27,535 nucleotides of DNA from a virus: the IMG/VR virus record IMGVR_UViG_3300028025_004576, positions 1 to 27,535 of that record; one strand, 5' to 3'. The notes beneath the pieces are model-generated. The model made no database searches, was not told where the DNA came from, and worked only from the letters and a program-made list of their open reading frames with translations. The translations under genes and the position numbers were made by a program. Shown here piece after piece: positions 17,601 to 21,342 of this stretch. The first letter of the stretch is position 1, and each line of letters starts with the position of its first letter.

Positions 17601-17694
17601 GGGCGATCAAATCAACGTCCAAGCGAAACAAGGCGTTTCATACACGCCCGAAATTTACTATTGCGCGATCACGTTACTGGAAGGAACTACTTAA
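11638..17694 (+). CDS. Giant distal tail / receptor-binding fibre protein
   Basis: This 2018-residue protein is the largest gene and the only one between tape measure and lysis region, so it probably combines distal-tail, tail-tip and receptor-binding roles. Residues 1-640 are non-repetitive and resemble the baseplate-type part of Bacteroidota phage tail proteins (MAIRFTSEFRS..GIDYKIEIDD, a VFEQYGER region). Residues 640-740 form a VTGDLVVDGTIVID transition. About 1060-1101 hold the fibre motif VTSVFGRTGVVVA and NLYFTDARARAAIS. About 1160-1790 carry nine GIGTTSP-type repeats. Residues 1833-2018 form a distinct C-terminal domain after a GGGGGG hinge, predicted beta-sandwich and plausibly the receptor-contacting tip. 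No S74 chaperone domain is seen. Codon use changes in 16081-16380. Confidence 0.87.
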   Translation: MAIRFTSEFRSDTGIDYKIEIDDSIFVGSPTTFAVGSDGFTLQYTGETDDIVSPIMSSNVSIPFMVQTVLQQTFFEQLVAVQESRFRVKISRWVSGAYQTYWVGYIMQDIAQIEDAPLPYIYDLRAVDGLGRLANIDYNINNDIFQNSLALTRLNKLVYNCLAAVGTTDLFTITDTFLETCVNWWENNMVYSATKDAANEIAVDRRIWTSIDDNGNETYSKVIEVLRQLCVSFGARVYQSNGRFVFEQYGERAAASRIVSTYDRAGAYIATASKSDDIVIDQTIGEARLAGNQFDFLPAIKRCEIQFQQKFIGSRVGQIFFTFTQTAAQSIGFISQDSSAVLEIVCPMMHFYINRTPNTIIAVPSYAIAPIFSMTIKIEDVNNPGTFWYFKRTFSGFSTTSPYTTPQWTTTPSDYQFDIGNFKFSPYATAGLSSPVTIQTDQLPVSGELSLQLKQPTLRRVSNGAIYAQPPLYIGMIAGSSIKHDFFANINYISDGQLSPESIIYKASNNTSGIDSNLVLELGNTSIADGPLQTGNLAVWSGSIWGGSDQWRKGNSGGYKKLLQLLVTEALALHAKPIRRYNGSFYSSHDISRRYTFDTFDWLFIGGSLNANNENVDGEFFAIARDVTNIVDVNSGLFIGDLSPMSVNKVSGPNSFGGVFGDGSIAGMLVDSDTFSVGPFSQPNAGEARITGTTTVDGDAFFTQDVDVTGDLVVDGTIVIDGLGDVATESWVTSQGYLTTAVTSVALTAPSAFTVTGSPITTTGTIAIGAAGTSGQYVRGDGQLANFPTNTGGGSTVNYYLNGSVSQGTFGGVPYYEISRVPIVGAGTDFIRTNAAGNGYIASFITDAGDPALLNIPGGNWNLEFYFNSSSSGGTPSFYGELYKVNAANTFTLIASGSTNPEDITNGTTVDQYFTSIPVPQTTLLVTDRLAVRIYVITNGRNVTLHTENGNLCEVITTFSTGLSALNGLTEQVQYFATGTSGSDFNINSATNTHTFNFPTGSATNRGLISTADWTNFNTAYNDKINSAAVTGTTTKTLTLTQQDGGTITASWTDYDTAPVTSVFGRTGVVVAVGGDYNTSQVTENTNLYFTDARARAAISLTTTGTSGAATYNNTTGVINIPQYQAVLTNPVTGTGTTNYVSKFTGTSTVGNSQIFDNGTNVGIGTTSPGAKLDVSGIARATSLSTVSGLGLQVGGYAFLSQTTSGVMTFLGHNIRASDSVANTAIVQNAGWISSLMKMYYSDGITFHTDSTVYAAGATYPLSTSERMRITPAGNVGIGTTTPNGKLQVDGDFYVNGLDRKIMNYNGAVDYGTLTNNSVRFNQNGTEIARINTSGNFGIGTTSPFSRFTVSGALSASTSQISIVNTEGGHSIIRAGISGVSNNGMSFVTANVDGSSQNVRMVVGATGRVGIGTTSPPQALSVIGNIYQRTGDFITWDNGDAQIGAVSGYSLTFSTYNGSTALLERLRITSAGNVGIGTTSPTAQLDVTGSTSTTKIKVVSPTASSLFESGIEFIRTTVAGGSKIQSIRDASLGGVGLTFHTTADNAAEVAATYSQRMAILPNGNVLIGTTTDSGFKFETTGTGRFSQTTAIPLTVQRTTANSNVGIRYQNNTTSWYSGLAADDSFSVSFNDANLSAGQFKVATTGAATFTSSVTATSFNGTTNNILSVGGTERMRINSSGNVGIGTTSPATRLDVLGASSADVTLQLKANASNDYNSKIFFSDNVSNRGVILYSNWQNYFSFFTNSSERVRIDSSGNVGIGTTSPAVKLHVEGRIYAGDIGIATTSPTQKLHVVGNARITGAIHDSLNSPGTAGQVLSSTVTGTEWITGGGGGGSTIIVKDEGTTIGSSFTTLNFAGNNIQATASGATANITAFNNAGTGSYYLNAAITNYAPGATFDDVEIDSALIVASSPDAASGSSKLIATVTFGVENVSSYDGFNNFEFRLYDVSQSIVVSDTTHTWTGYMSKDEGATRTVFTFHIPLQDDVTPGDQINVQAKQGVSYTPEIYYCAITLLEGTT
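15121..16999 (+). repeat. Nine GIGTTSP-type repeats in the fibre
   Basis: The repeats share a core NVGIGTTSP followed by a short segment ending in (K/R)LxVxG. They start near 15121, 15460, 15643, 15858, 16054, 16327, 16678, 16906 and 16973. The sixth (NVLIGTTTDSG) and ninth (DIGIATTSP) are degenerate. At DNA level the shared stretch is variations on ATTGGAACGACAAGTCC. Spacing is irregular (about 65-350 bp), which fits shaft building blocks inserted or lost by recombination rather than a strict tandem array. Similar repeats are common in fibres and surface proteins of Bacteroidota and their phages. Confidence 0.88.
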
Positions 17695-17705
17695 TTCAAA
17701 TCAAA

Positions 17706-18101
17706 ATGACAAACGAAATCAATTACAATTGGGATTGCAAAACAACGGACGTTTACCCGCAATTCCAAAATCTTAACGACGTCGTGTACAATGTACATTG
17801 GCGTTTGACCGGTTCAACCACCGTTGACGGAAAGGAATACTACCAACAAGCCATTGGAACGCAAATGTTGTCGTTGGAAGTGATTCAACCCGAAGGGTTC
17901 ATACCGTTTCCGGAGCCGTCCGACGTTTCGGCGTGTGATGCGTTCGCCCAACAAGTTACCGAATGGACGATTGAAGCAATTGGCGAAGATCGCGTGAACG
18001 AATTGAAGGCCATTTTGGCCACGCAAATTGCGAACCAAATCAACCCGCCGAGCGTCACATTGACGATTGGGGTTAGTGAACCGTACGTTGTAAATTCGTA
18101 A
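17706..18101 (+). CDS. Hypothetical tail-associated protein
   Basis: This 131-residue protein resembles a small family found beside phage tail genes. NYNWDCKTTDVYPQFQNLNDVVYNVHWRL is followed by a GTQMLSLE strand, a FIPFPEP segment and a helical VTEWTIEAIGEDRVNELKAILATQI. I recognise the 'W......YP....L.DVV..VHW' plan from cyanophage and Bacteroidota phage proteins of unknown role. The start at 17706 is chosen because it follows the fibre stop by 11 bp with an A-rich leader; an upstream ATG at 17661 would overlap the fibre gene. Confidence 0.8.
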   Translation: MTNEINYNWDCKTTDVYPQFQNLNDVVYNVHWRLTGSTTVDGKEYYQQAIGTQMLSLEVIQPEGFIPFPEPSDVSACDAFAQQVTEWTIEAIGEDRVNELKAILATQIANQINPPSVTLTIGVSEPYVVNS

Positions 18102-18120
18102 TTTTGTATTAAATACAAAT
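18100..18120 (+). promoter_or_regulatory. AT-rich palindrome with TAnnTTTG
   Basis: TTTGTATT (18104-18111), one base, then AATACAAA (18113-18120) form a perfect 17-bp palindrome just before the 78-residue gene. A TAATTTTG at 18100-18107 matches the Bacteroidota -7 element TAnnTTTG. No TTG lies at the right distance upstream, so the promoter is doubtful. If it is real, the palindrome would cover the start-site region like an operator for the lysis genes. Confidence 0.35.
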
Positions 18121-18123
18121 AAA

Positions 18124-18360
18124 ATGGCAAAAATTGACGAACAATTGATCGCAAAGATCAACCAGGCAAAAAACGAAATGCAGCAAATCCAAATGGAATT
18201 GGGCGCCATTGCGTTGGCCGAAATTTCAAAAGACATTTTGTTGGAAAATTACAAAAAGTTAAAAACAACAATTGATGAAACCGTGTCCGAAATCGGTGCC
18301 GAATTCGGTGATGGTCAAATTGATTTAGAAACCGGCGAATTTACGCCAACGGAAAAATGA
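18124..18360 (+). CDS. Small coiled-coil protein
   Basis: This 78-residue, mostly helical, charged protein has a heptad-like N-terminal half (IDEQLIAKINQAKNEMQQIQ) and an acidic C-terminus. I cannot assign a function. Short proteins of this kind are common between tail-fibre and lysis genes of Bacteroidota phages. It follows an AT-rich palindrome and overlaps the next gene in an ATGA, so it probably starts the lysis operon. Confidence 0.78.
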   Translation: MAKIDEQLIAKINQAKNEMQQIQMELGAIALAEISKDILLENYKKLKTTIDETVSEIGAEFGDGQIDLETGEFTPTEK

Positions 18361-18527
18361 AAAACGAATCCGCTCAACACATTGTGACAACGTGGTCCAT
18401 GACCACGGCGTCGATTTTAATCGCTCAAATTTCACAAATCATCGGATTGGTCGCGATGGTCGCATCGTTGGCCTATACGATTTGGCGTTGGCGCCGTGAT
18501 TATTTGAAAGACAAACCCAATGCTTGA
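18357..18527 (+). CDS. Small membrane protein, holin-like (56 aa)
   Basis: This short gene begins in the ATGA overlap at 18357. Its product has one clear membrane segment at about residues 17-42 (TASILIAQISQIIGLVAMVAS, then YTIW) followed by a basic WRWRRDYLKDK tail. Size, single span, basic tail and position before another membrane protein and a spanin fit a class III-type holin or an antiholin. The sequence is not diagnostic. Its TGA lies inside the start of the next gene (8-bp overlap). Confidence 0.7.
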   Translation: MKNESAQHIVTTWSMTTASILIAQISQIIGLVAMVASLAYTIWRWRRDYLKDKPNA

Positions 18528-18735
18528 ACGGATTTTCCGTAATTGGAAAACCACCGTCATTGGATTGACAATTTTGGTTGTGTCGTTGGTGTTCGTATGG
18601 TTCGAGCGCGCGACATTGACCGAAGTGTCCATTTTTTTGATGGGCGGATTCGCCTTCCTTTTTTCTAAAGATCCAAAACCTACCGATGGCAAAGCCAACA
18701 CAACAAAACGCAAAGCCCCAACGGGCCGTTCGTAA
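18520..18735 (+). CDS. Holin-like membrane protein (71 aa)
   Basis: This protein has two predicted membrane segments, about residues 11-28 (TTVIGLTILVVSLVFVWF) and 36-50 (VSIFLMGGFAFLF), with a short polar turn, a basic N-terminus (ERIFRNWK) and a basic C-terminal tail. The architecture fits a small holin. Together with the previous gene it may make a holin/antiholin pair that times membrane permeabilisation. The last 50 bases overlap, in another frame, the small basic gene at 18686-18820. Confidence 0.75.
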   Translation: MLERIFRNWKTTVIGLTILVVSLVFVWFERATLTEVSIFLMGGFAFLFSKDPKPTDGKANTTKRKAPTGRS

Positions 18736-18820
18736 ACGTCCAGGCGTTCACTCAAAATCAAAAACGTCGAGCAATAAGGGGGCGGATAATTACGCCAAAC
18801 CCAACCGTGGGCAAGGTTGA
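18686..18820 (+). CDS. Small basic protein, overlapping gene (44 aa)
   Basis: ATG 18686 to TGA 18818-18820 encodes a very basic peptide containing RKRPGVHSKSKTSSNKG and ending in KPNRGQG. The RPGVHSKSKTS core and the terminal RGQG are features I recognise from short conserved proteins of many Bacteroidota phages, usually near the lysis or tail genes. It overlaps the end of the holin-like gene by 50 bp in a different frame. The function is unknown; a nucleic-acid-binding or virion role is conceivable given the charge. Confidence 0.75.
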   Translation: MAKPTQQNAKPQRAVRKRPGVHSKSKTSSNKGADNYAKPNRGQG

Positions 18821-18833
18821 ACAATAAATTCAA

Positions 18834-19244
18834 ATGAATATGCGTAATTTTTTGATTTTCACAATGTTGTTTGCGTTGTGTTCGTGTGGCATTTTCAAAA
18901 AAGCCGACCCGATTATTGTTGAAAAAATTGTGTTGAAATGGGACACAGTATACACGGAGCGAATCACCGTTGACACGTCCTTTGTGACCACGCCAAATGA
19001 TACCATTTTTGTAACTAAAGACAAATTGTTGGTTCGCGTGATTCGCAAATTCGACACCATCCGTGTTTCGGCGCAATATGCCGGCGACACCACGGCCGTC
19101 AAATCGGTTGTTTTAGAGCAAAGACAATCCCCACCCGCCAAACGTGGCAACACCTGGAGTGAATTATTATCGGGGTTGGCTGTTGTTGCCGTCGTCGTAA
19201 TGGCGTTCAAAGTGTTTTTCGACACCATTTTCAGCAACAAATAA
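18834..19244 (+). CDS. Unimolecular spanin-like lipoprotein
   Basis: This 136-residue protein has an N-terminal signal (residues 4-16, RNFLIFTMLFALC) with a lipoprotein-type cysteine, most likely C18 (L-C-S-C). A periplasmic stretch of about 90 residues follows, and then a C-terminal membrane helix at about 110-130 (LLSGLAVVAVVVMAFKVFF). An outer-membrane lipid anchor plus inner-membrane C-terminal anchor in one chain is the architecture of u-spanins such as T1 gp11 (131 residues), which fuse the membranes at lysis. The periplasmic part looks beta-rich, as in u-spanins. It is the last gene before the double terminator. The role is predicted from topology, not sequence identity. Confidence 0.78.
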   Translation: MNMRNFLIFTMLFALCSCGIFKKADPIIVEKIVLKWDTVYTERITVDTSFVTTPNDTIFVTKDKLLVRVIRKFDTIRVSAQYAGDTTAVKSVVLEQRQSPPAKRGNTWSELLSGLAVVAVVVMAFKVFFDTIFSNK

Positions 19245-19250
19245 ATTTCC

Positions 19251-19295
19251 ACGGCATACAACGAACCGCCACGCGTTCGCTGATGCCGTTTTTTT
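19251..19295 (+). terminator. Intrinsic terminator of the late operon
   Basis: Outer stem ACGGCAT (19251-19257) pairs with ATGCCGT (19283-19289). Inside it, CGAAC pairs with GTTCG around an 8-base loop. Seven T residues (19289-19295) follow directly. It lies 6 bp after the spanin stop and is a textbook intrinsic terminator. Confidence 0.88.
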
Positions 19296-19301
19296 GACGC
19301 G

Positions 19302-19360
19302 TAACGAAGTTTTACGCCGCTTTGGTACATTGGTATCACCGCGGCGTTTTTAATTCGTTA
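19302..19360 (+). terminator. Second, nested dyad terminator
   Basis: TAACGAA (19302-19308) pairs with TTCGTTA (19354-19360), and inside it ACGCCGC (19314-19320) pairs with GCGGCGT (19341-19347), followed by five T residues. The AT-rich junctions (GTTTT, TTTTAA) make an interrupted 59-bp palindrome. It may back up the first terminator; an operator or RNA-processing role is possible. Confidence 0.65.
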
Positions 19361-19478
19361 AAACGCACGAAAACGCTTCATCGGTTTTTTTATGGGTTTG
19401 GCGTTGGTTGTTGACATCGGAAACACATTCATTCAAACGATGGGGTTGGTTGGTAGGTGGAAAGGGGATGTGGATGAA

Positions 19479-19513
19479 AAGGTATGGGACCCCCCATAGG
19501 GGGGCCCATCCAT
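19479..19513 (-). repeat. GC-rich hairpin element, copy 2 (inverted)
   Basis: These 35 bases are the exact reverse complement of 2282-2316. The strand read here has GGGACCCCCC, a three-base ATA loop, then GGGGGGCCC. As at copy 1, the upstream flank is G/T- or purine-rich (about 19441-19478) and the downstream flank A/C-rich (19514-19560), so a long imperfect hairpin is again possible. Identity extends beyond the palindromic core, which argues for duplication or strong constraint rather than chance. Confidence 0.88.
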
Positions 19514-19560
19514 TCACATACCCCCATCCGTACATACAACCACATCACCACATCCATCAA

Positions 19561-19578
19561 TTAACAATGCGTTGTTAA
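19561..19578. promoter_or_regulatory. Candidate operator dyad
   Basis: TTAACAA (19561-19567), four bases TGCG, then TTGTTAA (19572-19578) form a perfect 7-bp inverted repeat. CGTTGT occurs in it (19570-19575) and again at 19586-19591. It lies about 34 bp upstream of the promoter -33 element, where an activator or repressor could bind. No regulator gene is recognised in the window. Confidence 0.45.
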
Positions 19579-19611
19579 TATAACACGTTGTAAAATTTTT
19601 TTTGAACAAGT

Positions 19612-19642
19612 GTTGCGGGAATGAATTTTGGTTGTATGTTTG
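19612..19642 (+). promoter_or_regulatory. Bacteroidota-type promoter for the early genes
   Basis: GTTG at 19612-19615, a 19-base spacer, then TATGTTTG at 19635-19642 fit the Bacteroidota primary sigma pattern (TTTG or TTG, 17-23 bases, TAnnTTTG). Transcription would start near 19650, giving a leader of about 30 bases before the ATG at 19681. It faces the early module and lies after two terminators, a logical place. Confidence 0.65.
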
Positions 19643-19680
19643 CCAAGTGAACGACAAACAACCCCGGTCACGAAAGCAAA

Positions 19681-19839
19681 ATGAAACCATTTATCACAAT
19701 CAACATTCACCCGCTACGCATGGCCATTCGTTCCATCGTTCGGAATTGGCAATTGATCGCATTTGCCGCAACTGGATTCATGTTGGGCCATTCGCTTCGC
19801 CCAATTTTGCGAATCATCATTTTCACATTTTTCAAATGA
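19681..19839 (+). CDS. Small membrane protein (52 aa)
   Basis: This is the first gene after the early promoter. The product begins MKPFITINIHPLRMAIRS and then has a hydrophobic region (LIAFAATGFMLGHSL) and a second hydrophobic C-terminal stretch (ILRIIIFTFF), with basic residues between. It is probably membrane-associated; the function is unknown. The leader carries CGAAAGCA just before the start. Its TGA overlaps the next ATG in an ATGA, which supports it being a real gene. An early membrane protein could affect host physiology or exclusion, but nothing in the sequence proves this. Confidence 0.65.
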   Translation: MKPFITINIHPLRMAIRSIVRNWQLIAFAATGFMLGHSLRPILRIIIFTFFK

Positions 19840-19994
19840 CCTACATCGTCACATTTTTAGACGGTCGCCAGGTGACTGTCTGGGCGAAATCCGCCAACAA
19901 CGCCGGCCAGGCCGCAACGGAAATCCGATGCAACGAAGATGAAACGGGCGACGTTCCGCCGATTCGTTCCATCGCCCACCATCCAAATTATTAA
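19836..19994 (+). CDS. Small hypothetical protein (52 aa)
   Basis: The start at 19836 is chosen for the ATGA overlap; the frame is also open upstream, but that part overlaps the leader and the previous gene. The product reads MTYIVTFLDGRQVTVWAKS and then NNAGQAATEIRCNED, ending in ...SIAHHPNY. This beta-beta-alpha-like plan (strand, D-G turn, strand, then an 'A.NA..AA.E' helix) is common in tiny phage proteins that look like single ubiquitin- or ferredoxin-like units. The function is unknown. Confidence 0.68.
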   Translation: MTYIVTFLDGRQVTVWAKSANNAGQAATEIRCNEDETGDVPPIRSIAHHPNY

Positions 19995-20040
19995 ACAATT
20001 ACATCAACCGAAAGCATCTAAATTTAACAAAATCAACAAA

Positions 20041-20661
20041 ATGACAAAACCCGATTTCATCAAAGGTCACCAAATGTTCGTCAACGGCAAGGCCGTTTGG
20101 GCGAAAGTGACAAGCGCCACCGGTCCGAATGATATGTCACAAAAATATCAATTGGATTTGGAATTGGACGAAGCATCGTTGGCGGAAATTCAATCGTTCG
20201 GAACACGCGTTTTTGAAGCGATTGTAAAAACAACCCGCAAGGCGAAAGATTCCGACGAACGCGTTGAATGTGCGCCATTCATCACGCCAAAATCAAATAA
20301 TTTGCCACGCGTGTTCGGCGCAAACCGTTTGCCGTACGACGGCCCCATCGGTAATGGTTCCGATGTTCGTTGCCAAATCATCATCAAAGTATTTGAATAC
20401 AAAGGGAAAAAAGGGTTGACGGTGTATTTGAACGCCGTCGTCGTTGTTTCCCTTGTTGAATACTCCAATATCAACGAAGATGCGTTGTTCGATGGTTTAA
20501 CCGCTGGTTCCGACGACGTGTTCGGCGAAGCGCCAAAACCAAATGTTGATGAATGGTCCCCGAATATCGGACCGACAACAAAGGCAACAACCGCCACACA
20601 AATAATCAAAGATAAAAACGCGGCGAAACCCGCAATTGAGGACGACGATTTGCCATTTTGA
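20041..20661 (+). CDS. Single-stranded DNA-binding protein (gp2.5/DUF2815-like)
   Basis: This 206-residue protein has the phage SSB plan of an OB-like core followed by a flexible linker and an acidic tip. GKAVWAKVTSATGPN near the start, then KYQLDLELDE, LPRVFG, GPIGNGSDVRCQIIIKVFEY and KGLTVYLNAVVVVSLVEY, match the DUF2815/T7 gp2.5-type family. The C-terminus EDDDLPF is the acidic-aromatic tail through which SSBs bind partner proteins. The start at 20041 fits the family; an in-frame ATG at 19939 would overlap the previous gene and adds an unrelated segment. It would coat ssDNA at replication forks and recombination ends. Confidence 0.88.
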   Translation: MTKPDFIKGHQMFVNGKAVWAKVTSATGPNDMSQKYQLDLELDEASLAEIQSFGTRVFEAIVKTTRKAKDSDERVECAPFITPKSNNLPRVFGANRLPYDGPIGNGSDVRCQIIIKVFEYKGKKGLTVYLNAVVVVSLVEYSNINEDALFDGLTAGSDDVFGEAPKPNVDEWSPNIGPTTKATTATQIIKDKNAAKPAIEDDDLPF

Positions 20662-20676
20662 TTTTAACCGATGAAG

Positions 20677-20717
20677 GGGTCGCGGCGCAATTTGGGTTGA
20701 TGTAAGCGTCGCGGCCC
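20677..20717 (+). other. GC-rich hairpin between ssb and the DnaA-like gene
   Basis: GGGTCGCGGCGC (20677-20688) and GCGTCGCGGCCC (20706-20717) pair over 12 positions in RNA, two as G-U, with a 17-base loop. GTCGCGGC is also present as a direct repeat in both arms. There is no T-run, so it is not a standard terminator. It may stabilise or separate the ssb message, or be a DNA site; the adjacent DnaA-like gene makes an origin-related role worth testing. Confidence 0.55.
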
Positions 20718-20737
20718 TGGATTCAAATACACATAAA

Positions 20738-21151
20738 ATGAATCCATTTCAAATGCGATTGGCGAACGAAATCATGGAATCGGTTTCCCGATATTACCAA
20801 ATCACCGTTTCCGAAATCACCGAAAAAAGACGCCACGCAAAAATTGTTCGCGCCCGCCAGGTCGCCGCGTATTTGTTGCGCGAAGATTTACGATTGTCGT
20901 TGCACGAAATTGGCGCAATTATTAACCGCGATCATTCGTCGGTTGTTCATGCCCACAAAGCCATCAAAGAATTAACAACGCCGAACGTGATTGGAGTGTT
21001 TGCCGACAAAACGTTGGTGATGGAAATTTCCGACATCCGTCATTTGTGCAAATCAACATGGTCACGCCAGGAAATTGACGAAATCGAATATCAAATGGAA
21101 CGTTTAACCCTACGCCGCGACGAATTGTTGCGGGCGCAAAATTCAAAGTAA
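20738..21151 (+). CDS. DnaA domain IV-like DNA-binding protein
   Basis: In this 137-residue protein the first 80 residues match the C-terminal DNA-binding domain of the replication initiator DnaA. YYQITVSEITEKRR is followed by ARQVAAYLLRE, LSLHEIGAIIN and the signature RDHSSVVHAHKAI (residues 64-76), where R-D-H contacts the DnaA box in bacterial DnaA. The AAA+ ATPase domain is absent. Residues 100-137 are a charged helix. It may bind DnaA-box-like sites to start phage replication, recruit the host replisome, or titrate or compete with host DnaA (all inference). It lies between SSB and the RecE-like nuclease in the early module. Confidence 0.9.
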   Translation: MNPFQMRLANEIMESVSRYYQITVSEITEKRRHAKIVRARQVAAYLLREDLRLSLHEIGAIINRDHSSVVHAHKAIKELTTPNVIGVFADKTLVMEISDIRHLCKSTWSRQEIDEIEYQMERLTLRRDELLRAQNSK

Positions 21152-21153
21152 GC

Positions 21154-21342
21154 ATGAAAAAAATGAAAATGAACTCATTGAATTGGATGTCCCTTTGGTT
21201 CATCACGTTCAAATTGGGCGAAATCGGTTCATTCGGCGAATGGACATGGTTTGAAATTTTATTGCCATTTTGGTTGAATTTGGGATTGATGTTTTTTGTT
21301 GAATTGGCCAAACGATTGGCCGAAGAAAATGAATTAAAATGA
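21154..21342 (+). CDS. Small membrane protein (62 aa)
   Basis: This tryptophan-rich protein has hydrophobic segments at about residues 10-20 (LNWMSLWFITF) and 33-50 (WFEILLPFWLNLGLMFFVEL), a basic N-terminus (MKKMKMN) and a charged C-terminal end. It is probably a one- or two-pass membrane protein of unknown role. It starts 2 bp after the DnaA-like gene and overlaps the nuclease gene in an ATGA. Confidence 0.7.
   Translation: MKKMKMNSLNWMSLWFITFKLGEIGSFGEWTWFEILLPFWLNLGLMFFVELAKRLAEENELK

Larger units (their letters stand above)
19245..19680. other. Main intergenic control region (436 bp)
   Basis: This is the longest non-coding stretch and separates the late genes from the early module. In order it holds a strong terminator (19251-19295), a second terminator with an extended dyad (19302-19360), the second GC-rich hairpin element (core 19479-19513, G/T-rich left and A/C-rich right flanks over about 19440-19560), a perfect 7-bp dyad (19561-19578), a Bacteroidota-type promoter (19612-19642) and the leader of the first early gene. 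I see no convincing coding sequence on either strand. Confidence 0.85.

Noticed and set aside
18432-19076. 214-codon minus-strand open frame opposite the lysis cassette
   Set aside because: It is antisense to holin-like and spanin genes that fit topology and order, with no domain seen.
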